A DNA stretch of 34,847 nt from assembly GCA_017555595.1 (NCBI GenBank), contig JAFZGC010000046.1, forward strand, positions 1 through 34,847, given 5' to 3'. This document shows positions 16,319 through 23,885 of the stretch, in pieces. Under the pieces are notes generated by a model. That model saw only the letters and a list, made by a program, of their open reading frames with translations, was not told the DNA's origin and ran no database searches. The position numbers and the translations under genes are program-made. Source of the DNA: Paludibacteraceae bacterium (GTDB lineage Bacteria > Bacteroidota > Bacteroidia > Bacteroidales > Paludibacteraceae). Each line of letters begins with the position of its first letter. The first letter of the stretch is position 1.

Positions 16319-18616
16319 TTATATTTTTAGATTTATACCTACGAAATATGTTCTTGGAGTAGCGGGACCGTAGATGAAACCTGCATCGCGGTCCATGCCT
16401 TTGTCGAGGTCGGTTTGGAACTGGTCAAGAAGGTTCTTTACGCCTGCGTTGATCTCCAGAGTGTAGTGCTTGTAGAGCGGAATGTCGTAGCAAAGTTTGA
16501 GATCCCACTCGAAGAAAGTAGGAGTAGTAACCTCTTCATCCTCTAGCACATATCCTGCGAAGTGTTGCACGAGCATATTGCCTGTCACCTTTCCGTTGGT
16601 GACAATGTGGAAATGTTTTACGGGTTCGATATTGCAGAGGAAATAGCCATAATGTTCTGGTGTGCGGAACATGCGGCGTTGTGGGGCAATGTTTGGATTG
16701 TCACTCCATTGCAAAGGTTCGATATATCGGCTATGGTTGTAGGTATATCCGGCTTGGAAGGTGAGCAAGTGGCCGAAGCCCACCTTAGCCTCAATATTCA
16801 TACCAGTTACGCGCGCGCCGCTGGCATTGGTGCGGGTGAGGAGGAGGTTGCCTTGTGCATCGTGACCATTCTCTACGAGAGCAAATACATCGTTGAGCTG
16901 GGTATAGAAACCCTCGAGGGTGAGGTTGAGATCCCACTTGCCAAAGCGCTTATACATGTCAATGCTTCCGCTGACGGAGTGGCTGTATTCGGGTTTGAGA
17001 TCCTTGTCAAGGGAGATGAGAGATACTTCTCCGCCTACAGCACCGACATGGAGGTCTTCTTCGTAGATTTGTGGTGCGCGGTAGCCGCTGGCATAACTTA
17101 CGCGCAGGATAATAGGATCAATAGGTGTGTAGCGCACATTCGCGCGAGGCGAGAAGACGGGTTTATCGAGCAGAGAGTGTTGCTCCAAACGACCACCTAC
17201 GAGAATAGACCATTGGCTGTTCTTCCACTCGTTTTGAATGTATCCACCTCCGAGATGTACCTTTTGGAGAGTATTGCGGTTGTACCCGAGAATCTGGTCG
17301 CGGAGTTGGTTGTAGGAATATTCTGCACCTGCGCTGAGGTCGGCATTCATGATTCCGCAAGGATAGGAGAAACGGTATTGTGCCCCTGTAACCGACACGA
17401 TATCAGTGGATTTGCCATAGGCATTTGGATTGTAGTTGGTGCCGAAATAGCTATCGCGAGCGATGTGCTGGAAGCTGGTGTAGGCGCTTACAAAGTGCTT
17501 GTTATCAGCGGTGTACATGTCCCATTTGGCAGTAGCTGCATCGATGTTGTGACGGAGTTGCTCGGTGAGTGGCGACTCGTGTGGTTGGAGGCTGTCGATG
17601 CCGTACCCGCCACGGCGGAACTCGGTAGTGTGGTGGTATTCGGCTGTGATCTTGGAATAGTCGGATGTCTTGAAATAAGAGCGGAAGCCGACGGTTGTGG
17701 AGTTGAGGTGAGGGATATCGGAGTATCCATCGTTGTCGCGGTCGTACTGCTGACGGTTACGTTGCACGCCAAAGAGGAAGAGTCCTGCTTTTTGGTTCTC
17801 AGAGACGACGCTGGCGTTCATATTGGTGTTGATGTCGTATGTGCCCTGCTCGGTAAAAGCACTGGAATTGCTGATATTTAGGGAGTTGCGGTTTGGTTCT
17901 TTGGTGATGATATTTACCACACCTGCAATGGCGTTGGCTCCGTAAAGGGCACTACCACCACCACGGATTACCTCAATGCGATCGACCATGCCCGCAGGCA
18001 GTTGCTCCAATCCATAGACAGAAGCGAGGGAGGAGAAGATTGGGCGGGAGTCCATGAGGATTTGGGTGTATTGACCTTCAAGACCGTTGATTCGGATTTG
18101 TGGCACACCACAGTTGGAGCAAGTCTCTTCAACACGCAAACCTGTTTGGAAATTGAGTACATCTGCCATGGAATTGGAAGTGGTGGACTCGATGATGAGC
18201 GGCGAGATGACATTGACAATGGTTGCCACTTCGCGTTGTTTGGTCTCGTATTTGTTGGCAGTAACCACTACATTATCAATCATAAAGGAGGTCTCGGCGA
18301 TTGCCACATTCATCTCAATGAGGGTATCGCGATGGAGGGTAACGGTACGTTTCTCCGTCTCATAACCAATCATAGAGAAGACAATTGTCAGCTCACCCTC
18401 TGGTAGGTTCTTGAGGTAGAAGTGACCCGATTCGTCGGTTAAACAACCGAGGGAAGTACCTTCGACTTGCACATTTACAAAAGAAAGATGCTCGTGGCTG
18501 TGAGCATCTAAGACATGGCCTGCGATGTGGGCGTCAGTTGCCGCAAAGGCAGGAATAGATAGGCAGGTCAGAAGACCTGTGAAAATGGAATAAAAAAGTA
18601 GTTTTGTTTTGTTCAT
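16319..18616 (-). CDS. TonB-dependent outer-membrane receptor
   Basis: This 765-residue receptor imports a ligand across the outer membrane using TonB energy. It has a signal peptide (MNKTKLLFYSIFTGLLTCLS...), a carboxypeptidase-regulatory-like domain at about 28-108 (AGHVLDAHSHEHLSFVNV), a TonB-box/plug region at about 115-245 ending RIEVIRGGGSALYGANAIAG, and a 22-strand barrel finishing RTYFVGINLKI. The plug contains C166/C169 (EETCSNCGVPQIRINGLEG), an uncommon CxxC. It resembles the ferri-siderophore, heme and cobalamin receptor group, but the ligand cannot be named. No SusD partner gene follows, which argues against a glycan-uptake Sus system. It has its own promoter at 18823-18853, a leader of about 200 bases with tandem repeats, and is divergent from a hemerythrin-LuxR regulator. 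Confidence 0.93.
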   Translation of the reverse strand: MNKTKLLFYSIFTGLLTCLSIPAFAATDAHIAGHVLDAHSHEHLSFVNVQVEGTSLGCLTDESGHFYLKNLPEGELTIVFSMIGYETEKRTVTLHRDTLIEMNVAIAETSFMIDNVVVTANKYETKQREVATIVNVISPLIIESTTSNSMADVLNFQTGLRVEETCSNCGVPQIRINGLEGQYTQILMDSRPIFSSLASVYGLEQLPAGMVDRIEVIRGGGSALYGANAIAGVVNIITKEPNRNSLNISNSSAFTEQGTYDINTNMNASVVSENQKAGLFLFGVQRNRQQYDRDNDGYSDIPHLNSTTVGFRSYFKTSDYSKITAEYHHTTEFRRGGYGIDSLQPHESPLTEQLRHNIDAATAKWDMYTADNKHFVSAYTSFQHIARDSYFGTNYNPNAYGKSTDIVSVTGAQYRFSYPCGIMNADLSAGAEYSYNQLRDQILGYNRNTLQKVHLGGGYIQNEWKNSQWSILVGGRLEQHSLLDKPVFSPRANVRYTPIDPIILRVSYASGYRAPQIYEEDLHVGAVGGEVSLISLDKDLKPEYSHSVSGSIDMYKRFGKWDLNLTLEGFYTQLNDVFALVENGHDAQGNLLLTRTNASGARVTGMNIEAKVGFGHLLTFQAGYTYNHSRYIEPLQWSDNPNIAPQRRMFRTPEHYGYFLCNIEPVKHFHIVTNGKVTGNMLVQHFAGYVLEDEEVTTPTFFEWDLKLCYDIPLYKHYTLEINAGVKNLLDQFQTDLDKGMDRDAGFIYGPATPRTYFVGINLKI

Positions 18617-18694
18617 ATATCTGTTTGTATCTTATTTATCGTTTATTTGTTGGAGTGGTAGTTGCGCTACATCTTGCAGTCTCCTATACTAATG

Positions 18695-18749
18695 TACTGT
18701 GTATCTACCGTGTATCAACCGTATATCTACCGTATATCAACCGTGTTTA
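18695..18749. repeat. Five 11-bp tandem repeats in the TonB receptor leader
   Basis: Consecutive units are TACTGTGTATC, TACCGTGTATC, AACCGTATATC, TACCGTATATC and AACCGTGTTTA. The T/A alternation at the first base gives a weaker 22-bp super-period. The array lies downstream of the receptor promoter and so would be transcribed into its leader. Confidence 0.85.
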
Positions 18750-18822
18750 GTGCGATATTGATAGCGAGACGATAGCGGATATGTATAGGGTGTAAAGCTA
18801 ATTGTTCCTTAAAAATCAACGG

Positions 18823-18853
18823 CAAAGGTAGTGGTTTTGTAATGAATACACAA
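18823..18853 (-). promoter_or_regulatory. Bacteroidota-type promoter for the TonB receptor
   Basis: On the minus strand TTG (18853-18851), 20 bases, TACCTTTG (18830-18823). The receptor ATG is about 205 bases downstream, which leaves an unusually long leader. Confidence 0.85.
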
Positions 18854-18924
18854 ACTTTGGGGGCAATTTACCAACAATTAGGGATAGATTGATATAGAAT
18901 GTATTACAGAAAATAAATTTGGAG

Positions 18925-18948
18925 CAATAAAAAATTGGTATTTTATTG
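18925..18948. promoter_or_regulatory. Candidate operator: 8-bp inverted repeat with 8-base spacer
   Basis: CAATAAAA (18925-18932) and TTTTATTG (18941-18948) are exact reverse complements around AATTGGTA. It ends 8 bases before the -33 TTG of the regulator promoter and lies about 70 bases upstream of the receptor's -33 box. A dimeric regulator, possibly the adjacent LuxR-type protein, could bind here. This is inferred from symmetry and position only. Confidence 0.5.
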
Positions 18949-18956
18949 AGTGATTG

Positions 18957-18987
18957 TTGTTTATATGAATAATTTTTAGTATCTTTG
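18957..18987 (+). promoter_or_regulatory. Bacteroidota-type promoter for the hemerythrin-LuxR regulator
   Basis: TTG at 18957-18959, 20 bases, TATCTTTG at 18980-18987. The ATG at 19017 is 29 bases further on. Confidence 0.85.
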
Positions 18988-19016
18988 CGGCGAATTTAAG
19001 TAATTAACACAAATAG

Positions 19017-19889
19017 ATGTATAAGGCAACGGATAAAATATGCGATTTGATGGCACGTGAAGAAGATGCGATTCATGTGATTAGTCGCTTTGGTTTGGGA
19101 ATGGGGGTTGGAGATCAAACCATTGAACAAGTGTGTGATAATTACGGAGTTCACACTCCTACTTTTTTGGCGATTGTCAATTACAAGGTCTTTAAACAAC
19201 GTGTTGCGGTGGAAGATATTGATATCCCAACGCTGCAACAATATTTGCGGAATGCGCATGTGTATTTCCTAGATTTTCGTTTGCCTTATTTGCGCCGAGC
19301 ATTGATTGAAGCCATTATCCCTGCTGATCCTACGAGTAAGATACCTATGTTGATTTTGCGTTGTTATGATGAGTTCGTGGAAGAGATAAGGACGCATATA
19401 GAGCATGAAAATGCAGGGCTTTTTGAGGAACATATGCATGACGATCAGCGGATAACGGATAAGTTGACAGAGATTAAGAACTTAATTATCAAATACTATC
19501 CAACTAATAAAGCTTCGCGACGTGAAATGGTACATTATACCTTGATTGGTGTAATGAGCGATTTGTGGCATACAGAACAGGATTTTGCCGACCATTGCGC
19601 TATAGAGGATGAGATACTTCGTCCAGCTTTGAGTCACGTTCATCAATCAATTAAACCTCATCAATTGCAACAAGATACAGAGGAGCTTAGTAGCCGTGAG
19701 CGTGATGTGATTGTACAAATCGTGAAGGGGTTGAGTAATAAAGAAATAGCGGAGGTACTATGTATCTCTGTTCATACCGTTATCACGCACCGCAAAAATA
19801 TTACACGTAAACTCAATATCCATTCTACCGCAGGTTTGACTATATATGCGATCGTGAATAAGCTGATTGATATTAACAGCTTGGTGTGA
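19017..19889 (+). CDS. Regulator with ScdA-like, hemerythrin-like and LuxR-type HTH domains
   Basis: This 290-residue protein has an N-terminal segment (about 1-65: ICDLMAREEDAIHVISRFGLG, IEQVCDNYGVHTPTFLAIVN) resembling the ScdA/RIC N-terminal domain. A helical hemerythrin-like region (about 75-205) has two HxxxE motifs: HIEHE at H127/E131 and HCAIE at H193/E197, the pattern of di-iron ligands. The C-terminus is a LuxR/GerE helix-turn-helix (about 225-285, SSRERDVIVQIVKGLSNKEI, VHTVITHRKNITRKL). I infer a cytoplasmic transcription regulator that could sense oxygen, nitric oxide or iron through a di-iron centre. It lacks a receiver domain. It is divergent from the TonB receptor and has its own promoter, so the receptor is its most likely target. 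Confidence 0.85.
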   Translation: MYKATDKICDLMAREEDAIHVISRFGLGMGVGDQTIEQVCDNYGVHTPTFLAIVNYKVFKQRVAVEDIDIPTLQQYLRNAHVYFLDFRLPYLRRALIEAIIPADPTSKIPMLILRCYDEFVEEIRTHIEHENAGLFEEHMHDDQRITDKLTEIKNLIIKYYPTNKASRREMVHYTLIGVMSDLWHTEQDFADHCAIEDEILRPALSHVHQSIKPHQLQQDTEELSSRERDVIVQIVKGLSNKEIAEVLCISVHTVITHRKNITRKLNIHSTAGLTIYAIVNKLIDINSLV

Positions 19890-19893
19890 CGTG

Positions 19894-19922
19894 AATTTTA
19901 TCGAAAAAAAAGCAATAAAATT
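19894..19922 (+). terminator. Possible weak terminator after the regulator gene
   Basis: AATTTTAT (19894-19901) and ATAAAATT (19915-19922) form an 8-bp A/T-only stem just after the stop. The loop is A-rich and no good U-tract follows. Confidence 0.35.
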
Positions 19923-19951
19923 GATTATTGGCAGAAATAACACGTTTTTAC

Positions 19952-19982
19952 TTGCGAGAATGAGATATTTTTAGTACTTTTG
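19952..19982 (+). promoter_or_regulatory. Bacteroidota-type promoter for the bactofilin operon
   Basis: TTG at 19952-19954, 20 bases, TACTTTTG at 19975-19982. The bactofilin ATG lies about 60 bases downstream. Confidence 0.8.
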
Positions 19983-20042
19983 CAAGTTGTTTTCAGGAAT
20001 TGATATTAATCGTATGATAAATTTATAAAATTTGGAAAAAAT

Positions 20043-20408
20043 ATGGCAGGAACACAACAAAATTCGGGTTCGATGTACAATTCATTGACGGCAGGTAGCA
20101 AGATTGTTGGAACAATTGTTACAGATAGCAATATTCGTGTGGATGGTACAATTGAGGGCGATGTAAAATGCGCAGGAAAACTGGTGGTCGGTGAAAAGGG
20201 TGTTATTTTAGGGACTATAGAGTGCGAGAATGCTGAGATTATGGGCACTATTGAGGGTAAAATTGTTGCTAAGCAATCTTTGGCATTACGTGCTACAAGC
20301 CGCATTAAAGGTGAAATTTACACCCTAACATTGACTGTTGAACCTAATGCTATCTTCAATGGTACCTGTGAGATGGGGAAAACAACGGTGCAACCTAATA
20401 AAAAGTAA
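20043..20408 (+). CDS. Bactofilin (polymer-forming cytoskeletal protein)
   Basis: This 121-residue protein belongs to the bactofilin family, which forms nucleotide-independent filaments on the inner face of the membrane. The core is a right-handed beta-helix made of short repeats, visible as GTIVTDSNIRVDGTIEGDVK, LVVGEKGVILGTIE, AEIMGTIEGKIVAKQ and RATSRIKGEIYTLTL. It has short disordered ends (MAGTQQNSGS, TTVQPNKK) and no signal peptide or membrane helix. It starts the operon, about 60 bases from the promoter, and DUF1015 follows after 5 bases. In other bacteria bactofilins place cell-wall or polysaccharide enzymes; a similar role for the exopolysaccharide genes downstream is inference. Confidence 0.93.
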   Translation: MAGTQQNSGSMYNSLTAGSKIVGTIVTDSNIRVDGTIEGDVKCAGKLVVGEKGVILGTIECENAEIMGTIEGKIVAKQSLALRATSRIKGEIYTLTLTVEPNAIFNGTCEMGKTTVQPNKK

Positions 20409-20413
20409 ATAAT

Positions 20414-21658
20414 ATGAAAGTAAAACCTTTTCGTGGTATTCGTCCACCCCAAACTTTAGCCAAACAGGTGAGTAGTCGTCCCTATGATGTATTGAATTCG
20501 GATGAGGCACGTCATGAGGCAGAGGGCAATCCGATGTCATTGTATCATATTATTAAACCAGAAATCAATTTCGAGGTAGGTACAGATGAGCACGATGCAC
20601 GCGTGTACGACATGGCACGTCAGCAATTCGATCTCTTCCGTGAAAAAGGTTGGTTGCTACAAGATGAGCAGGAATGCTATTATGTCTATGCACAAACTAT
20701 GGAAGGTCGTACCCAATATGGATTGGTGTTAGCTGCTTGGGTAGAGGATTATATGGAAGGGCGCATCATGAAGCACGAACTTACGCGTCGTGATAAAGAA
20801 GAAGATCGCATGAAACACGTGCGCGTAAATAATGCTAATGTAGAGCCTGTATTCTTTGCTTATCCACACCGCCAAGATTTGGATGCTATCATCGCATCGG
20901 TTGTGGCTACAACTCCTGAATATGACTTCGTGTCGGACTTGGACGGCTTTGGACATACTTTCTGGGTAATTCGCGATGCAGAGACAATAGAGCGCATTAC
21001 TAACATTATTAGCGAGATACCTGCCATGTACATTGCTGATGGTCATCACCGAAGTGCCGCAGCCGCCTTGGTTGGTAATGAAAAGAAACTGCAAAACCCC
21101 AATCATCAAGGTGATGAGGAATACAACTACTTCTTAGCAGTCTGCTTCCCTGATAATCAATTGCATATAATGGACTACAACCGTGTGGTAAAAGACCTGA
21201 ACGGTATGACCGAAGAGCAGTTCTTGGAGGCTTTGAAAGATGATTTTGAGGTAGCAGATATGGGTACAGACGTGTATCGACCAGAGGCATTGCACGTCTT
21301 CGCTCTATACCTCGCAGGGCATTGGTATAAACTAACAGCTAAGGCAGGTCGATATGATGACCAAGATCCAATCGGTGTGTTGGATGTGACAATTTCTTCG
21401 AACTTGATTTTAGATAAATTGCTCGGAATAAAAGACTTGCGTTCTGATAAGCGTATTGACTTTGTAGGTGGCATTCGTGGTTTAGAAGAACTAAGCCGTC
21501 GTGTGAATTCGGGCGAAATGAAAATGGCATTGGCACTATATCCCGTGACAATGGACCAATTAATTCGAATTGCCGATACTGGCAATATCATGCCGCCTAA
21601 GACAACTTGGTTCGAACCTAAACTGCGTTCAGGACTGATTATCCACGAGTTGATATAA
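20414..21658 (+). CDS. DUF1015 family protein
   Basis: This 414-residue cytoplasmic protein matches the DUF1015 family from its start (VKPFRGIRPPQTLAKQVSSR, PYDVLNSDEAR) and the typical YIADGHHRSAAAAL, LYPVTMDQLIRIADTGNIMP, PPKTTWFEPKLRSGLIIHEL. The ADGHHR motif resembles a catalytic or metal/phosphate-binding site of ParB/Srx-like folds, but no activity has been established that I can name. There is no signal peptide. The start lies 5 bases after the bactofilin stop. In many Bacteroidota, DUF1015 genes sit near serine-biosynthesis genes; here there are none. Confidence 0.92.
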   Translation: MKVKPFRGIRPPQTLAKQVSSRPYDVLNSDEARHEAEGNPMSLYHIIKPEINFEVGTDEHDARVYDMARQQFDLFREKGWLLQDEQECYYVYAQTMEGRTQYGLVLAAWVEDYMEGRIMKHELTRRDKEEDRMKHVRVNNANVEPVFFAYPHRQDLDAIIASVVATTPEYDFVSDLDGFGHTFWVIRDAETIERITNIISEIPAMYIADGHHRSAAAALVGNEKKLQNPNHQGDEEYNYFLAVCFPDNQLHIMDYNRVVKDLNGMTEEQFLEALKDDFEVADMGTDVYRPEALHVFALYLAGHWYKLTAKAGRYDDQDPIGVLDVTISSNLILDKLLGIKDLRSDKRIDFVGGIRGLEELSRRVNSGEMKMALALYPVTMDQLIRIADTGNIMPPKTTWFEPKLRSGLIIHELI

Positions 21659-21686
21659 TCTGTTATCAAGACACTAAAAATAGGCA

Positions 21687-21706
21687 TCTGGGATTCAGCA
21701 CCCAGA
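21687..21706 (+). other. Small stem-loop between DUF1015 and ompH
   Basis: TCTGGG (21687-21692) and CCCAGA (21701-21706) form a 6-bp stem with an 8-base loop. No U-tract follows, so it is unlikely to be a strong terminator. It may affect mRNA stability or be a processing site between the two genes. Confidence 0.4.
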
Positions 21707-21739
21707 CATCAAAAGTAATAAATTTTAAAAAAAAGTAAT

Positions 21740-22330
21740 ATGAATAAACTTCAAATTGTAATCAACGTTATTTTGGTAGCCGCAGTGGCTGCATTATTTG
21801 CAATTATTTACAACAATGACAAATCTGCAACAGAGGAAGTCGTATCACCAGTAGCGCAATCAGACGTGATACCTGTAGCTTATCTCAATGTTGATAGCTT
21901 GCTGACCAATTATACGTTTGCACAAGAGGCAAGTGAGAAATTGATGAAAAAACAAGAAGATGCGCGTTTGAAAATGAATACCAAATTGCGTTCTTTCCAA
22001 AATGAAGTAGCTGATTTCCAATACAAACTAGAGAATCATGGTTTCTTGAGCCGTGAGCGTGCCGAGCAAGCACAACAGAAATTGGCTAAAAAAGAGCAAG
22101 AGTTGCAAGAGTTGGAAGCAAAACTCACTCAAGATATCATGTTGGAGAATCAAAAACTCAATCTGCAATTGGCGGATTCGTTGACCAATTTCTTGAAAGA
22201 GTTTAATGCTGATGGACGCTATCATGTGATTTTGAGCAATACTGCAAAGGATAATGTCTTGATGGCAGCTGAGCAATATGATATTACCGATGAAGTGGTT
22301 TCTGGATTGAATGCACGTTGCAAAAAGTAA
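21740..22330 (+). CDS. OmpH/Skp-family periplasmic chaperone-like protein
   Basis: This 196-residue protein has an N-terminal hydrophobic segment at about 5-25 (IVINVILVAAVAALFAIIYN) that is a signal anchor or signal peptide. It then has the OmpH start (PVAYLNVDSLLTNYTFAQEA) and a long coiled coil at about 60-145 (SRERAEQAQQKLAKKEQELQ). It ends with the conserved IL..TAKDNVLMAAEQYDITDEVV part. Skp-type proteins hold unfolded outer-membrane proteins in the periplasm. Here the signal has no obvious cleavage site and may act as a membrane anchor. The gene is 81 bases after DUF1015 and 25 before the sugar transferase. An outer-membrane protein (Wzi/RemB-like) is encoded two genes later and could be a client. 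Confidence 0.88.
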   Translation: MNKLQIVINVILVAAVAALFAIIYNNDKSATEEVVSPVAQSDVIPVAYLNVDSLLTNYTFAQEASEKLMKKQEDARLKMNTKLRSFQNEVADFQYKLENHGFLSRERAEQAQQKLAKKEQELQELEAKLTQDIMLENQKLNLQLADSLTNFLKEFNADGRYHVILSNTAKDNVLMAAEQYDITDEVVSGLNARCKK

Positions 22331-22355
22331 TAATCATATTTAGGACATTGGCTCA

Positions 22356-23885
22356 ATGAGGCGATTTCGCTTGATATATAAACCATATTGGAACTACATT
22401 ATTGCGGATGTAGTAGCTTTGGTTTTGAGTGTGGTTGTGGTACTTTGGTTATTCCCTTTGTCCACGGAAATACCTTTTCAGAAATATAGTGATTTCGCTC
22501 TTGTTTTCTCTGCAGTTTGGTTGTTAGCCAGTTATTTGTGTCGTCGTTATCTTCCTGTCAAATACATGAAGATGGGGCGAGATGTTCGACAATTAGCTCT
22601 ATCTGCATTAGTTACGTTTGGTGCAATGTATGGCTATATGTGGTTGCTGGCTAAAGAGAATTTCTCTATTTGGGTGTTATTGACGATATGGCTGGTTGTA
22701 TTGGTTATATCGTTGGTTTACTTGGTAATAAAGCACGCATATCGCTATGCTCTGAATGAGGAAGATCAACCGCTGGAAGCGCCCGCTCGCAGCGAGCAAC
22801 CAGTTCTCAAACAACCGAAATTATATGGCGAGGGAGAGAAAAGGGAACTTCGTGAGAGTATGCTGGAGTTTGTAACACCTGCAGTATTGGAGTTCCTAGA
22901 AAAGCATATTACGCTGTATTCTTCCAACACCTTTACACTTCGTTCAACGGAATTGTATAACATCCAAAAACTACGCAGTTATCGCTATGATACGCTGGTG
23001 AACTTTATGCCGCTAAATCAGATACGCGGTGTGAATAAACTATTTGGTACGGTAAATGATAAATTGCCAGATCATGGTATTTGGGTATGCTGCTACGAAC
23101 CACAATCGGTCACAAAACGCAATATATTGAATCGTTATCCTAAGGTCATCAGTTGGATGTACTATATTGCTTTCTTCCTCTATAAGCGCGTATTGCCCAA
23201 ATTGTTTATGACTTCGCGCTTCTATTTTGATATTACGGAGGGAAAAGACCGTGTATTAAGCAAAGCAGAAGTATTAGGACGCTTGTGCTATTGTGGATTT
23301 GCTATTGTGGATGAACGCAAGATCGGTGACCTCAATTATGTTGTTGCGCGCCGTAAGTTTCGACCCAAAGTGATTGAACGTCGCGTGTATGGTATGTTTG
23401 TGAAACTTAATAGGGTGGGTAAGAATGGTAAACAATTCAAATTCTATAAACTGCGTACGATGCACCCCTATTCAGAGTTTTTGCAAGAGTATATCTATAA
23501 TCGCTATTCCTTGCAGGAGGGTGGCAAGTTCAATCACGATATTCGTATAACTACCTTGGGACGCATGGCGCGTAAGTATTGGTTGGATGAGTTGCCTATG
23601 ATTATCAACTTCTTGAAAGGCGATATGAAATTAGTGGGAGTTAGACCTATCTCTCAACACTATTTTTCGCTCTATAGCAAAGAGTTGCAGGAGAAACGCA
23701 TACATCATAAACCAGGACTGATGCCGCCATTCTATGCCGATATGCCTAAAACGCTTGATGAGATAGAGGCATCAGAGATGCGCTATTTGACCATGTGCGA
23801 GCAGAGAGGAACACTCGTTACGGATTTTGTGTATTTCTGGAGGATATTCTATACTATTGTATTTAAGCGCGCGCGAAGCAAGTGA
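22356..23885 (+). CDS. Undecaprenyl-phosphate sugar (glycosyl-1-phosphate) transferase-like protein
   Basis: This 509-residue membrane protein has about four predicted helices in residues 10-125 (for example IIADVVALVLSVVVVLWLF, IWVLLTIWLVVLVISLVYLV). A middle region about 150-330 is of uncertain fold, and the C-terminal bacterial sugar transferase domain runs from about 345. Domain motifs are FKFYKLRTMHP, DIRITTLGRMARKYWLDELP, NFLKGDMKLVGVRPIS and HHKPGLMPPF. This family links the first sugar phosphate to undecaprenyl phosphate in capsule or exopolysaccharide synthesis. The first cytoplasmic helix entering the catalytic domain is less hydrophobic than usual, and the 150-330 insert is not typical. 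Its TGA stop overlaps the GTG start of the next gene (GTGA), so translation is probably coupled. Confidence 0.88.
   Translation: MRRFRLIYKPYWNYIIADVVALVLSVVVVLWLFPLSTEIPFQKYSDFALVFSAVWLLASYLCRRYLPVKYMKMGRDVRQLALSALVTFGAMYGYMWLLAKENFSIWVLLTIWLVVLVISLVYLVIKHAYRYALNEEDQPLEAPARSEQPVLKQPKLYGEGEKRELRESMLEFVTPAVLEFLEKHITLYSSNTFTLRSTELYNIQKLRSYRYDTLVNFMPLNQIRGVNKLFGTVNDKLPDHGIWVCCYEPQSVTKRNILNRYPKVISWMYYIAFFLYKRVLPKLFMTSRFYFDITEGKDRVLSKAEVLGRLCYCGFAIVDERKIGDLNYVVARRKFRPKVIERRVYGMFVKLNRVGKNGKQFKFYKLRTMHPYSEFLQEYIYNRYSLQEGGKFNHDIRITTLGRMARKYWLDELPMIINFLKGDMKLVGVRPISQHYFSLYSKELQEKRIHHKPGLMPPFYADMPKTLDEIEASEMRYLTMCEQRGTLVTDFVYFWRIFYTIVFKRARSK

Larger units (their letters stand above)
18617..19016. other. 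Divergent intergenic region between TonB receptor and regulator
   Basis: This 400-base gap has no credible gene. From left to right it holds the receptor's long leader, including a possible GGAG/CTCC hairpin about 40-80 bases before its ATG (18653-18696) and five 11-bp repeats (18695-18749). The minus-strand promoter is at 18823-18853, a 24-bp inverted repeat at 18925-18948, and the plus-strand promoter at 18957-18987. I found no known riboswitch signature. Confidence 0.8.

Noticed and set aside
16562..17881. Long plus-strand open frame of 439 codons opposite the TonB receptor gene
   Set aside because: It lies wholly antisense to a clear receptor, has no family signature and arises from the codon bias of the true strand.
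18695..18749. CRISPR array
   Set aside because: Units are 11 bp with no spacers between them and no cas genes nearby.
18617..18822. Cobalamin or other known riboswitch in the TonB receptor leader
   Set aside because: The leader is long enough, but I could not find the conserved cobalamin-box core or another known aptamer signature. The repeats and a small hairpin are all I see.
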